Shown here: one piece after another, positions 32,725 through 41,493 of the stretch
How positions within the stretch are numbered: the first letter of the stretch is position 1
Layout of the letters: every line of letters begins with the position of its first letter
The notes under the pieces: generated by a model
Database searches by the model: none
What the model was told of the DNA's origin: nothing
Seen by the model: only the letters and a program-made list of their open reading frames with translations
NCBI RefSeq assembly: GCF_001898115.1
Contig: NZ_MKSQ01000026.1
Coordinates: 62,001-126,000, forward strand
Length of the DNA: 64,000 bases
Direction of reading: 5' to 3'
Source: Allobosea sp. 67-29
GTDB taxonomy: Bacteria; Pseudomonadota; Alphaproteobacteria; Rhizobiales; Beijerinckiaceae
Translations under genes and position numbers: made by a program

Positions 32725-33843
32725 TCATTCGGCCGCATCGCGGGCCGGGCCCGCATGCGCCGCCATCATGCTCGCCGGCACGAAGGCGCGGCCGTCCATC
32801 AGGATGCGCGCGGTCCGCAGAAGGCCCGCCCGCTCGATCGCCGGCTGCTCGGCCGTTCCACCGACCGTCAGCGTCACCGTGAACTCGCCGGTCGGATGCT
32901 CGACCGAGAGCGAGCGCTCCCGTCCCTCCGGCATCACGGCGACGGACGCGGCGGGCGACCCCGGCAGCGCCGCCGCCGTCGCCACGGTCACCGCGGCGAA
33001 GACGCCGATCGAGGCGTGGCACTCATGCGGGATGAAGCTGCGCGTGCAGATCGAACCGCCCGCCTGCGGCGGCGCCACGAGCGCGATCTTCGGTACCACC
33101 TTCTTCGCGACGTCGCCGAGTTTCATCAGCGGCCCGGCGGCGAGGCGGATGTGCTCGATCCGCGCCTTCAGTTCCGTATCCCTGTCGAGCGCCTCGCGCG
33201 TCTCGTAGCCGGTGCGCCCGACATCCGCGGCCCGCATCACGATCACCGGCATGCCGTTGTCGATCAGCGTGCAGGGTACGCCCTCGATCACGTCGACGAC
33301 GTTGCCGGTCGGAAGAAGCGAACCGCAGACCGAGCCCTCGGCATCGAGGAAGCCGATATCGATCGGCGCCGAGGTGCCCGGCACGCCGTCGATGCGTGCG
33401 TTGCCCTCGGCGCTCGCCTCACCGTCGGGCGTGTCCATGGTGAGATCGGCGATCGTGCCGGTGTTGATCGTGCGGACGCGCACGGTGGTCCGCGCCCCCT
33501 TCGCCTGGACGAGTCCGCGCGCCAGCGCGAATGGGCCGATGCCGGCCAGGATGTTGCCGCAGTTCGGCGTCGTATCGACCTGGGCCGTCTCGATCCCGAC
33601 CTGCGCGAACAGGAAGTCGACGTCGCAGCCCGGTTCGTCCGAACGCGAGACGATCGCGACCTTGCTGGTCAAAGGATGCGCGCCGCCGAGCCCGTCGACC
33701 TGCCGCTTGTCGGGCGAGCCCATCACCGCCAGCAGGAAGGCGTCGCGCGCAGCGATGCCAACCGGCAGGTCGTCGCGGAGGAAGTAGGCTCCCTTCGAGG
33801 TGCCGCCGCGGATCAGCATGCAGGGAACGCCGACCTGTCCCAT
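32725..33843 (-). CDS. galD: PrpF-family 4-oxalomesaconate tautomerase (GalD-like)
   Basis: A 372-residue protein of the PrpF isomerase family (diaminopimelate-epimerase-like fold in two halves). It starts MGQVGVPCMLIRGGTSKGAYF, the family signature with the first catalytic-site Cys at residue 8. TTPNCGNILAGIG (about residues 91-103) gives the second conserved Cys. GalD converts the keto to the enol tautomer of 4-oxalomesaconate, the substrate of GalB. PrpF itself isomerises 2-methylaconitate, but no methylcitrate genes are nearby, while GalB- and GalC-like genes follow directly. The start lies 4 bases after the TTT gene's stop. Confidence 0.83.
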   Translation of the reverse strand: MGQVGVPCMLIRGGTSKGAYFLRDDLPVGIAARDAFLLAVMGSPDKRQVDGLGGAHPLTSKVAIVSRSDEPGCDVDFLFAQVGIETAQVDTTPNCGNILAGIGPFALARGLVQAKGARTTVRVRTINTGTIADLTMDTPDGEASAEGNARIDGVPGTSAPIDIGFLDAEGSVCGSLLPTGNVVDVIEGVPCTLIDNGMPVIVMRAADVGRTGYETREALDRDTELKARIEHIRLAAGPLMKLGDVAKKVVPKIALVAPPQAGGSICTRSFIPHECHASIGVFAAVTVATAAALPGSPAASVAVMPEGRERSLSVEHPTGEFTVTLTVGGTAEQPAIERAGLLRTARILMDGRAFVPASMMAAHAGPARDAAE

Positions 33844-33847
33844 CGCC

Positions 33848-34834
33848 CTACTCCGCCGCCTTGATGCCGGCGCGCGTGATCACATCGCGCCAGAGCGTCA
33901 GCTCCGAGGCGATCAGTTGGCCGAAGCCGTCCGGCGTTTCCGGCCGCGCGATCGCACCGTCACGGGCAAGCGCCGCGGCGAAATCGGGCTGGCTCAACGA
34001 CGCATTGATCTCGCGATTCAGCCGGTCGACGATCGCGCGCGGCGTCTTCGCCGGGGCGACCACGCCATACCATTGCACGGCCTCGAAGCCGGGCAGCCCC
34101 TCTTCCGCGAGGGTCGGCAGCTCGGGCGCGAAGCCGACGCGCTCGCGGCTGGCGACGCCGAGAACCCGGAGCTGCCCGCCCTCGGCGAGCGGCAGCACCG
34201 CTGGGCCGCCGGTCAGCGTGAACTGGACGTTGCCCGCGACGAGATCGTTCACCGACGGCGCGGTCCCCCGATACGGGACATGCACGGCATCGATCCCGGC
34301 GCGATAGGCCAGATAGGCCGTCGCGATATGGGCGGCGCTGCCCTGGCCGCCGGAGCTGTAGTTCAGCTTGCCGGGATTCGCCTTGGCGTAGGCAATGAAC
34401 TCTCCGAGCGTCCTGGCCTGGAGCTTCGGGTTGATCGCCAGAATGTTGGGCACCATCGCCACGAGCGCGACCGGCTGGAAATCCTTGACCGGATCATAGG
34501 GCACGCTGGGATAGAGCGAGGGCGCGAAGGCGAGCGTGCCGATATGGCCCATCATCAGGGTATGGCCGTCCGGATCGGCTTTCGCGACCTGGCCCGCCGC
34601 CGTCATTCCGCCGGCGCCCGGCCGGTTCTCGATGACGAAGCCCTTCCCCGGGATGACCTGCTCGAGCTTGTGAGCGATCAGGCGCGCCAGCACGTCGGTG
34701 CTGCCGCCCGGCGTGAACGGCACGACCACGCGGATGACCTGGCTTGGCCAGCCCTGCTGAGCCCGCGCCGGTGCGAAAGCGGCGGCCCCCATGGTGGCGA
34801 AGCCGGCGAGAACGGAGCGGCGGTCGGGCTGCAT
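33848..34834 (-). CDS. tripartite tricarboxylate transporter (Bug/TctC) substrate-binding protein
   Basis: A 328-residue exported binding protein of the Bug family. The signal is Tat-like (DRRSVLAGFATMGAAAFAPARA). The mature start GWPSQVIRVVVPFTPGGSTDVLAR is characteristic, as are PGAGGMTAAGQVAKADPDGHT and HVPYRGTAPSVNDLVAGNV. These proteins bind carboxylates or aromatic acids. No TctA/TctB membrane partners are encoded here, which is common for Bug proteins; it may act as a sensor or share a membrane unit elsewhere. Its ATG overlaps the preceding stop by one base (TGATG). Confidence 0.88.
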   Translation of the reverse strand: MQPDRRSVLAGFATMGAAAFAPARAQQGWPSQVIRVVVPFTPGGSTDVLARLIAHKLEQVIPGKGFVIENRPGAGGMTAAGQVAKADPDGHTLMMGHIGTLAFAPSLYPSVPYDPVKDFQPVALVAMVPNILAINPKLQARTLGEFIAYAKANPGKLNYSSGGQGSAAHIATAYLAYRAGIDAVHVPYRGTAPSVNDLVAGNVQFTLTGGPAVLPLAEGGQLRVLGVASRERVGFAPELPTLAEEGLPGFEAVQWYGVVAPAKTPRAIVDRLNREINASLSQPDFAAALARDGAIARPETPDGFGQLIASELTLWRDVITRAGIKAAE

Positions 34835-35658
34835 CAGAATTCTCCCCGGGGACGTGCGCCGCGCTGCTGGGCGTCGGCGACCGCGCTGGCCAGCCCCGGC
34901 GCGAGACCCGCCACGGCGAGCATCTCCGCCGCCTCGCGCATCTCGGCCGCGCGCCGGACTCCATGGGTGGCGACGCGCTCGCGCATATCCGCGGCGAGCG
35001 CGTGGAAATCGATCGAGGGGAAGGTCGCGCGCAGGCTGGCAAAGACGGGATCCTTGACGTCCCAGGCCTCGCAGGCGGCGGCGCAGTCCACCATCAGCGC
35101 CTCCAGGCCCTTGATGACGATGGAACGGCACAGCTTCATCGCGGAGGCGCGGCCGAAGACGTCGGAGACCGGCGTCATGTTCATGCCCAGCCGGTTCAAC
35201 GTCTCGGCTGCGGCTTGCGCCCTCGGCCCTCCGGCAAGGATCGCGACGCCGAGGCCGGGCTTCAGCACGGGGGCCATCACGGCCGCCTCGACATAGTCCG
35301 CGCCGCTCGCCATGACGGCCGCCGCCGCCCGCTGCTTCGTCGAGGGTGCGGCGGAGTTGACGTCGACGAAGATCTGGCCGGGCCGCAGCCAGCCGGCGGC
35401 CTCCCGCGCCACGGCTTCGGCACGGTCCGCGGTGACGGCCGAGAACACGAACCCGGCCCCGGCGCAGGCCTGTTCGGCCGTCGCGGCCCGGGTCACCCCG
35501 ATCTCGGCGGCAGCGGCCTCCAGCCGGCGGCCGGCCTCCTGATCGAAGAGCAGGTCGAAGGCGCGGATTCCGTCCACGCCGTTGGCGTGGAGGTCGCGCG
35601 AAAACCGCTGGCCGACCTCGCCGAACCCGATGAACGCGATCGCGGCTGTTCCAGCCAT
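34834..35658 (-). CDS. NAD(P)-dependent beta-hydroxyacid dehydrogenase-like protein with DUF1932 domain
   Basis: A 274-residue protein with an N-terminal Rossmann fold (AIAFIGFGEVGQRF, residues 6-19) of the 6-phosphogluconate/3-hydroxyisobutyrate dehydrogenase superfamily and a C-terminal helical DUF1932 domain (about 190-260). VNSAAPSTKQRAAA is the region of the substrate-site motif; GRASAMKLCRSIVIKGLEAL carries the catalytic-type Lys. It probably oxidises or reduces a hydroxy- or keto-acid in the pathway. It is the first gene after the regulator. The ATG at 35658 is preferred over a GTG at 35667 because GGGAG lies at better spacing. Confidence 0.85.
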   Translation of the reverse strand: MAGTAAIAFIGFGEVGQRFSRDLHANGVDGIRAFDLLFDQEAGRRLEAAAAEIGVTRAATAEQACAGAGFVFSAVTADRAEAVAREAAGWLRPGQIFVDVNSAAPSTKQRAAAAVMASGADYVEAAVMAPVLKPGLGVAILAGGPRAQAAAETLNRLGMNMTPVSDVFGRASAMKLCRSIVIKGLEALMVDCAAACEAWDVKDPVFASLRATFPSIDFHALAADMRERVATHGVRRAAEMREAAEMLAVAGLAPGLASAVADAQQRGARPRGEF

Positions 35659-35743
35659 CGTCGCCACTCCCTGTGCGTTTCTTCCCGCAGCAAGGGTGGA
35701 GCAGCGTCATTCTCTCATCAAATGATAAGAATGCAGGGATTGA
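35659..35743 (-). promoter_or_regulatory. likely promoter/operator gap between the LysR gene and the gallate-type operon
   Basis: The 85-base gap is markedly AT-rich compared with its surroundings. It contains the dyad TCAT-CAA-ATGA (35717-35727) and TTTGATTCATC next to the LysR stop. This is a plausible site for LysR control of the downstream operon, but the -10 and -35 elements cannot be fixed by eye. Confidence 0.4.
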
Positions 35744-36664
35744 TTACTTTGATTCATCGCGTCGTGGCGCGACGCTGCGTTTCAGCGCCTGGCTCAGCAA
35801 GGACAGCAGGTCCCGCGCCGGAGCGCGCAGCGGCACGGTCTTCCGCGTGATGATGCCCAGCGTGCGCGTCACGCTCGGCGAGCGCAGCGGCACCGCCACC
35901 AGGTCCCCTGCATCGACCACGTCGAGCGCCAGCTGCGGCACGATCGCGTAGCCGATGCCGGACCGCACCAGGCTCACGGCGGTGACGACCCGCTGCACCT
36001 CGTAGCGCCAGCTCAACGTCTCGCGTCGCGCGCCCAGCGCGTCGTCGAGCAGGATGCGGTTTCCGGTTTCGGCGCTGATCCGCACCAGCGGCTCGTCCTG
36101 GAGCTGCGCCCAGGTCAGTGACGAGGCCCCGGCGAGCGGCATCCGGCGATGGCTGACGAGCACGAAAGGCTCCTTCACCACGGGCTTGAGCTCCAGGTCC
36201 CAGCGATTGGCCGCCACGATGGTGACCCCGAACTCCGCCTCTCCGGACTGGACCTTGTCGGCGATCTCGGAGGCGGAGTTGTCGTGAACCCGGACGCCGA
36301 CGCCGGGATGGCGTTTCGCGAAAGCCGCGATGACGGCCGGCATGCAATGGGCCGCCACCGTGGGGAGGCAGCCCACGGAGACCTGCGCATCGCCCTCCCT
36401 GCGGTCGACCCGGACCTCGTCGAGCGCGAAGCCGAGATCCTCGAAGATGCGCCGTGCGCGCGGCAGCAGCGTCGTGCCGGCCGCGGTCAGCGAGACCTGC
36501 CGGGTGGTGCGCAGGAAAAGCGGCGTGCCGAGCGCTTCCTCGAGCTTGCGGATGCGGTGGCTCAGCGCCGTCTGCGACAGGTTGAGGTGCGAGGCCGCCG
36601 CCCGGAAGCTGCCGCGCTCGGCGATGCTGACGAAGGCCTGGAGCCCGAGGACGTCAACCCGCAT
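35744..36664 (-). CDS. LysR-family regulator of the gallate-type operon
   Basis: A 306-residue LysR protein: HTH at about residues 17-40 (RGSFRAAASHLNLSQTALSHRIRKLEE) and effector domain from about 90 (VSVGCLPTVAAHCMPAVI). The ATG at 36664 gives MRVDVLGLQAFVSIAERGSF, the standard LysR N-terminus; an upstream ATG at 36709 would add 15 residues. It precedes the twelve-gene catabolic operon on the same strand with an 85-base AT-rich gap, so it is the obvious candidate activator, presumably responding to a pathway intermediate as many aromatic-pathway LysR proteins do. Confidence 0.9.
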   Translation of the reverse strand: MRVDVLGLQAFVSIAERGSFRAAASHLNLSQTALSHRIRKLEEALGTPLFLRTTRQVSLTAAGTTLLPRARRIFEDLGFALDEVRVDRREGDAQVSVGCLPTVAAHCMPAVIAAFAKRHPGVGVRVHDNSASEIADKVQSGEAEFGVTIVAANRWDLELKPVVKEPFVLVSHRRMPLAGASSLTWAQLQDEPLVRISAETGNRILLDDALGARRETLSWRYEVQRVVTAVSLVRSGIGYAIVPQLALDVVDAGDLVAVPLRSPSVTRTLGIITRKTVPLRAPARDLLSLLSQALKRSVAPRRDESK

Positions 36665-36892
36665 GCGGACGCCCGGCACCGCAACCAGCGACAGGCGGGC
36701 GCGATGCATGAAGAGCCTTCAGCCGCTCTGCGCAACGGAACTGTCCTGCCACGGCACGGTCGCCTTTCCACGAAGCACCGTTCGACCATAGCAGGAAACC
36801 GCGCCGCGACCCCATCGCATGACGAGGCGGCTGGCCGTCATCCCAACCCCATCCCGGCGCAACCGTCGGGGCATGAAGCGCTGCAGCCCGGA

Positions 36893-37129
36893 TCAGCGCG
36901 GGCGGCAGCGGGACCAGCTGAGCGGGATCACGTTGGAAGGAGCCGCCTTCTTCGGGCGAACCGGCCCGGCCTGCACCCTGCTCAGGTCGACCAGCGCTTC
37001 CTCGATGGCCTTCCGCAAGGTCTCGTCCGCGGATGTGCGGCCGGTCAGGCAAAAGAATGCACTGAGGAGATGGACGATGCACTCGTCATAATTCGAGTTG
37101 GAACGTGCGCTACGGCGCTGCAACGACAT
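36893..37129 (-). CDS. hypothetical small protein
   Basis: A possible 78-residue soluble protein starting MSLQRRSARSNSNYDECIV. The first half reads as a helix with three cysteines close together (C17, C27 and a third near the end), and the C-terminus is basic. Third codon positions are strongly G/C, like real genes here, but the ribosome site is weak. It would be divergent from the OpgD-like gene at 37317. No family recognised; it may be spurious. Confidence 0.4.
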   Translation of the reverse strand: MSLQRRSARSNSNYDECIVHLLSAFFCLTGRTSADETLRKAIEEALVDLSRVQAGPVRPKKAAPSNVIPLSWSRCRPR

Positions 37130-37316
37130 GGTGGCCCCACACGGTACAAACTGTTTCAATTCGGGCCGGCATAGGCATAGCGGGCATGGCGGCAGCAATT
37201 TCCCGGCCAGCCGCCTCCATGGTGGACCCAAACCGGCGCCGCCGGGGAACCTCGGCCCGCCCCGGCGGTTGACGGGGGCGTTGCGCTTCGCGCTCACCAA
37301 CCTTCAGGGGGGATTC

Positions 37317-38900
37317 ATGCCATCCCGTCGCACGGCTCTCGGGCTGTTGATCGGCGCCTGCGCTCTCGGGGCGCGGCCTTCCGCCTCGCAGCCGGCGGAC
37401 GGAGCGCCCAAGGCCTTCGGCTATGAAGACGTCGTGCGGCAGGCGCGGGCACTTGGCGAGCGCCCTTTCGATCCGGGAGGAGCCTCGATTCCGCCGGAGC
37501 TGTCGAAGCTGACCTATGACAGCTACCGCGAAATCCGCTTTCGCCGGGACAAGGCGCTCTGGCGCGACGGCGAGTCCGATTTCCGGCTGCTGCCCTTCCA
37601 TCTCGGCTTTCTGCACGACAAGCCGGTGCAGCTCTACGTCATCAGCCGCGGGGCGGCCGTGCCGGTGCCGTTCACCACGGGCCTGTTCGAATATGGCAAG
37701 GTTCCGGTGCCGAAAGGGCTTTCTCCCTCGCTCGGCTTCGCCGGATTCGCCGTCACGACCAATCTGAACGATCCCAAGGTGCAGGACGAGGTCATTTCCT
37801 TCCTCGGGGCGAGCTATTTCCGCGTGCTCGGGCGCGGCCATCGCTATGGGCTCTCGGCCCGCTCGCTGGCGCTGGATGTCGGCGGCGAAAAGCCCGAGGA
37901 ATTTCCCTTCATGCGCGCGCTATGGGTCGAGGAACCATCCCGCGACACCACCGAACTCGTCATCTATGCGCTGCTCGATTCCCCCTCGGTCGCCGGTGCC
38001 TATCGCTATGTCGTCAGCCCCGGCCGGGAAACCCGCGTCGAGATCACCGCGACGATCGTCCCGCGCCGCGTGATCGAGCGCATCGGGATCGCGCCGCTGA
38101 CCTCGATGTTCCAGGCCGGCGAGGGAGACCTCGCCCAGCGTTCCGACTTCCGACCGGAAGTCCACGATTCCGACGGGCTGATGCTCCACAGCGGACATGG
38201 CGAATGGATCTGGCGCCCGATCCGCAATCCCAAGACCCTGCGCATATCGAGCTTCGGCGACCGGAATCCGCGCGGCTTCGGCCTGATGCAGCGCGATCGC
38301 GCCTTCAGCAGCTATCAGGATCTGGAGGCGCAGTATCATCGCAGGCCGAGCTACTGGATCGAGCCGCATGGGGACTGGGGCGAGGGCCGGGTCGACCTCA
38401 TCGAGATCCCCACCGACACCGAGGCGTTCGACAACATCGTGGCTTGCTGGACGCCGAAGGAGCCCTTGCCCATCGCCCAGCCGGCCGAATTTCGCTATCG
38501 GCTCTCCGCCATGTCGGCGACCTGGGATCTGCACCCCTATGCCCAGGCGCAGCAGAGCTTCAATGGCTCGGATGTGGAAGACGAACGTGCCGACGGGCGC
38601 GGCAGGAAGCGCTTCATCGTCGATTTCGCGGGTGGTGACCTCGCCTACTATCAGCACGATCCGGACAGGCTGGAACTGGTCGCGACGACGACCGCCGGCG
38701 AGATCGCCTCGAAGATCCTGATGCTGAACCCGCCGCTCGCCGGTGTCCGCGCCATCGTCGACGCCACCCTGCCCGACGGCCAGTCTGCGGAACTGCGCAT
38801 GTTCATCAGGTCGCGCGCACGCACCCTGAGCGAAACCTGGACGGCGACCTGGTCGGTCCCGCCCGGCGATGGTGCCCCCGAGCCGCTATCGCGAAACTAG
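37317..38900 (+). CDS. opgD: glucan biosynthesis protein, OpgD/OpgG-like, Tat-exported
   Basis: A 527-residue member of the MdoG family and a paralogue of the protein at 16667-18388. It has a twin-arginine signal (MPSRRTALGLLIGACALGA), a feature of OpgD in Escherichia coli, whereas the other copy has a Sec signal. Shared motifs include YDSYREIRFRRDKALW, SLGFAGFAVTTNL, ASYFRVLGRGHRYGLSARSL and WIWRPIRNPKTLRISSF. It acts in the periplasm, probably modifying or branching OPGs. GGGGGG lies just before the ATG at 37317. It stands alone, with no opgH. The symbol is a best guess between opgD and opgG. Confidence 0.85.
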   Translation: MPSRRTALGLLIGACALGARPSASQPADGAPKAFGYEDVVRQARALGERPFDPGGASIPPELSKLTYDSYREIRFRRDKALWRDGESDFRLLPFHLGFLHDKPVQLYVISRGAAVPVPFTTGLFEYGKVPVPKGLSPSLGFAGFAVTTNLNDPKVQDEVISFLGASYFRVLGRGHRYGLSARSLALDVGGEKPEEFPFMRALWVEEPSRDTTELVIYALLDSPSVAGAYRYVVSPGRETRVEITATIVPRRVIERIGIAPLTSMFQAGEGDLAQRSDFRPEVHDSDGLMLHSGHGEWIWRPIRNPKTLRISSFGDRNPRGFGLMQRDRAFSSYQDLEAQYHRRPSYWIEPHGDWGEGRVDLIEIPTDTEAFDNIVACWTPKEPLPIAQPAEFRYRLSAMSATWDLHPYAQAQQSFNGSDVEDERADGRGRKRFIVDFAGGDLAYYQHDPDRLELVATTTAGEIASKILMLNPPLAGVRAIVDATLPDGQSAELRMFIRSRARTLSETWTATWSVPPGDGAPEPLSRN

Positions 38901-38948
38901 TCCGGCGAAGCCGGGCCGATACCGTCCAACACCTTGCATGGCGCGGGA

Positions 38949-39455
38949 TCAGAGATAGCGGATGCCCGGATGGCGGCCCGGGTCGAAGGCCTGCCCCGGT
39001 GCGAGGGTGGAGACGAGAATGGCCGGCAGCGGCGTCGTCAGGACGATCTGCCAGGCCATCTGTCCACGCGGATATCCGTGCGGATCGGCTCGATGCTCCG
39101 GCTTCAACCGCAGGCCGTCGGGAAGCGAGCTATAGCCGCGCACCTCGAACCCGTTGAGGGTCGGCGTTTTCCGAAACCTGAAGATGCGGCAGCCCTGGTC
39201 GAGCGAACCCGGACGCAGTCCGAGAGCGGTTTCGATCTCCTTCGGCGTCTTCCTGCTCAGCTCGGACTGCAAGGTGACATAGCCGCCGAGTTCGATCTCG
39301 CCATCGGCATTCTGCGAAACGGCCCGACCGAGATCGAGCACCTTGACCAGATTGTAGGCGCCCCAGAACTCGATGCGCTCGAGATTGGCCTTTCGAACGC
39401 GCTCCGATGCCTGAAGAAGGCGGGTGCGCTTCGGATCGATGTAGAATTTGTCCAT
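38949..39455 (-). CDS. hypothetical protein
   Basis: A 168-residue cytoplasmic-looking protein starting MDKFYIDPKRTRLLQASERV. It is Arg-rich with mixed alpha and beta character, and has no signal peptide or membrane segment. I recognise no domain. The ATG at 39455 is preferred; the frame extends upstream through a Gly/Arg/Ala-rich stretch that does not look translated. It converges on the OpgD-like gene with a 48-base gap. Possibly lineage-specific. Confidence 0.65.
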   Translation of the reverse strand: MDKFYIDPKRTRLLQASERVRKANLERIEFWGAYNLVKVLDLGRAVSQNADGEIELGGYVTLQSELSRKTPKEIETALGLRPGSLDQGCRIFRFRKTPTLNGFEVRGYSSLPDGLRLKPEHRADPHGYPRGQMAWQIVLTTPLPAILVSTLAPGQAFDPGRHPGIRYL

Positions 39456-39677
39456 GACGAGCGCCCCGCCTGACCTTTGGTAAGGATAGCGAGCGATCTG
39501 CCGGGCCGCAATGCGGTCGGCGCGCCCTGCCCGGCCGCCGTTTCCATCGGCCCAGCCATTGGCCGGAGCTCGCCGGCTCGCGGGCATGCCGCGAATGGAG
39601 CCATCCGTCATTTGCACGAAGACGGTCCCGAGGCGGCACGTTAACCTGGGCTATCGCTCTCGATCGGGAGGGTCTCC

Positions 39678-40154
39678 ATGCGCCTTCTGCTGATCCCGGT
39701 ACTCCTCGCCGCATCCGGAGCATTGTCCGAGGCGCGGGGCGCGGGAAACGACCTGTGCTTGCTGTTCACGAAAAGCGAGGCCTCCGCCTACCTTGGCGCC
39801 CCGGTCGGCGCGGGCCAGAGCAGCCTGATCCCGGGCATGCCCGGCTGCACCTGGTCGGACGATGGAACGGGGGCCAAGCTGAGCCTGAGCGTCTCGCCGG
39901 CCGGCAATGCTCTCCAGCTCAAGACCTGGGGCTTCGAAAGCTGGGAGGGTTTCCGGTCCGTTCCGGATATCGGCGCCAGGGCCTATGTCGCGCGTTCCCC
40001 CATGATGGAGGTCATGGGGAAGAAGATCGGCGGCGATTGGCAGGCAGGCGCAATCGTCGGCAGCGACTATGTCGCCGTTGGCCTCAAGGGACCGAAGGGC
40101 GATGCCGGCGCGGCGATCGGTTTGCTGAAGGAGGTGCTCCGGCGGCGGCGATAG
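39678..40154 (+). CDS. secreted protein of unknown function, DUF3558-like
   Basis: A 158-residue exported protein. The signal (MRLLLIPVLLAASGALSEARG) is followed by LCLLFTKSEASAYLGAPVGAG, then GCTWSDDGTGAKLSLSVSP. The opening Cys, a segment of helix-Ala/Gly, and a later CTW resemble the DUF3558 pattern of small secreted or lipid-anchored proteins; the two cysteines may pair. A GGGAGG ribosome site lies 6 bases before the ATG. Function unknown. It converges on the lipoprotein gene at 40165. Confidence 0.75.
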   Translation: MRLLLIPVLLAASGALSEARGAGNDLCLLFTKSEASAYLGAPVGAGQSSLIPGMPGCTWSDDGTGAKLSLSVSPAGNALQLKTWGFESWEGFRSVPDIGARAYVARSPMMEVMGKKIGGDWQAGAIVGSDYVAVGLKGPKGDAGAAIGLLKEVLRRRR

Positions 40155-40164
40155 CGCCGGCACC

Positions 40165-40371
40165 CTAGTGGCAGACGACGCCGCGGCCCCTCATCGTGCA
40201 GGTCGAGGTGATCTGATTGCCGGCGGAAGGCTGATCGAGACCGCCTTCCGTCGCCGGCGCGTAGACTTGCGGGCCGCCCTGCATCACCGCGCCATCGCCA
40301 GGGCCGGGAAAGACGAAGCCGCCGCACCCCGTCAGGAACAGGCAGCACGCCGCTGCGAGAATCATCTTCAT
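40165..40371 (-). CDS. small lipoprotein
   Basis: A 68-residue protein with a clear lipobox: MKMILAAACCLFLTGCGGF, lipidated Cys16 after LTG. The mature part is short, Gly/Pro-rich and ends CTMRGRGVVCH with two cysteines that may form a loop. The ATG at 40371 places the signal correctly; upstream in-frame codons (MERQVA) lie over the RBS. No named family recognised. It is convergent with the DUF3558-like gene with 10 bases between stops. Confidence 0.72.
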   Translation of the reverse strand: MKMILAAACCLFLTGCGGFVFPGPGDGAVMQGGPQVYAPATEGGLDQPSAGNQITSTCTMRGRGVVCH

Positions 40372-40947
40372 GGCGACCTGCCTCTCCAATGTTGGACCGG
40401 GGCGCGTGTCGTAGACCGCGCCGCCGGACCTCTACCGCCAGTATCGGCCTTCCGACGACGACAATGATCTGCGTCCCCTGACCGCTGCGACGACGACCCT
40501 ACCGCTCAAGAAGCCCGTCGCCAATGAGCGGTGGTCGCAACCGCCGGAGAAAGATTCCACCACCTCGCGGGAGCAAGCACCGTCATCGGGCGTTGGCACC
40601 GGCATGACCACGCCACGCGCCCGCATCCCTGCTCGTTGTCCCGGCCGGAACCGGCCGCTGCCGTGGCGCCGTCGAGCATGGCCGCGAGGCCGGCCCTGCG
40701 GCCGATTGAATCGGACCGCTCAAGCCGTGCGAGCCGCGGTCCGAATGATTTCGAAGGCCTCGGTCCGGGTGGCAACGCCGGGCGACCCGTCCGCATCGGC
40801 CCGGCGCGCGCGGCTTCAGACCGCCGCGACAGAAACGGCTTTCCTGCGTGTCGTCACCCTAATATGGACGGATGATCCACCCTCGCCGGGCTCCGGTCCT
40901 CTGAAACACGGCGATATCAACGCTGCGCGCTCCCGAATTCCATCCGC
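40372..40947. other. non-coding stretch before the phytochrome operon
   Basis: Nearly 580 bases with no gene I can support. Open frames exist on both strands (for example plus-strand from about 40420 to 40951), but they lack start signals and recognisable sequence. An AT-richer patch near 40855-40870 could hold the promoter of the heme oxygenase/phytochrome operon. Confidence 0.5.
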
Positions 40948-41493
40948 ATGATCGAGATCAGACATTTCCTGCGCCAGGAGACGCAGGCGCTTCATCGCGA
41001 GCTCGACGCCAGCGTCGGCGTCTTTTCGAGCCGCGCCGAATATGCCCGCTTCCTGCGGGGCACGTTTCGTCATCGCGCACCGGTCGAGGCTGCCTTGTTG
41101 GACGGCCTCGCACGACCGTCCGGTTGGCGGCCTCGCGAGCTCCTGCCTGCGCTGTGCGCCGACCTCGCCGACCTGGCTCTCCTGCGCCCGAAAGTCGAGC
41201 CGTTCCCGCTGTCAAATGACATGGCTGCCTTTCTGGGAGCCGCCTATGTTCTGGAAGGCTCGGCCCTCGGAGCTCGGGTGCTGGTGCAAGGAGTGGGCGC
41301 ACTGGGATTCGGGCCTGGATTCGGAGCGCGCTATCTGTCGGCGCAGGCGGGCTCGCTCGATGGCTGGTGCACCTTGCTCGTGGCGCTGGAGGGTCTCGAT
41401 CGGCAGCTGTGGCAGGCTGCCGCCCAATCGGCCAGGTCCGTCTTCGCGCATGCCATTCACGCCTTCACCTCGGAAGAACTCTCTCCTGCATGA
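40948..41493 (+). CDS. bphO: heme oxygenase (biliverdin-forming), BphO type
   Basis: A 181-residue heme oxygenase-like protein. The proximal His is H16 in QALHRELD, and the distal-helix glycines are in FLGAAYVLEGSALGARVLV (about residues 93-111). It opens heme to biliverdin, the chromophore of the bacteriophytochrome encoded next. The stop overlaps the bphP start by four bases (ATGA), so chromophore enzyme and photoreceptor are made together. The length fits bacterial BphO (about 180-200). Confidence 0.92.
   Translation: MIEIRHFLRQETQALHRELDASVGVFSSRAEYARFLRGTFRHRAPVEAALLDGLARPSGWRPRELLPALCADLADLALLRPKVEPFPLSNDMAAFLGAAYVLEGSALGARVLVQGVGALGFGPGFGARYLSAQAGSLDGWCTLLVALEGLDRQLWQAAAQSARSVFAHAIHAFTSEELSPA

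Noticed and set aside
32725..33843. PrpF as part of the methylcitrate cycle
   Set aside because: No acnD, prpC or prpB is adjacent. The gene is coupled to GalB- and GalC-like genes, so the tautomerase reading is better.
40420..40951. Possible gene or gene remnant before bphO
   Set aside because: The frame is open for over 500 bases, but the first half has no start codon and the rest is Arg/Pro-rich without an RBS or resemblance to any family.
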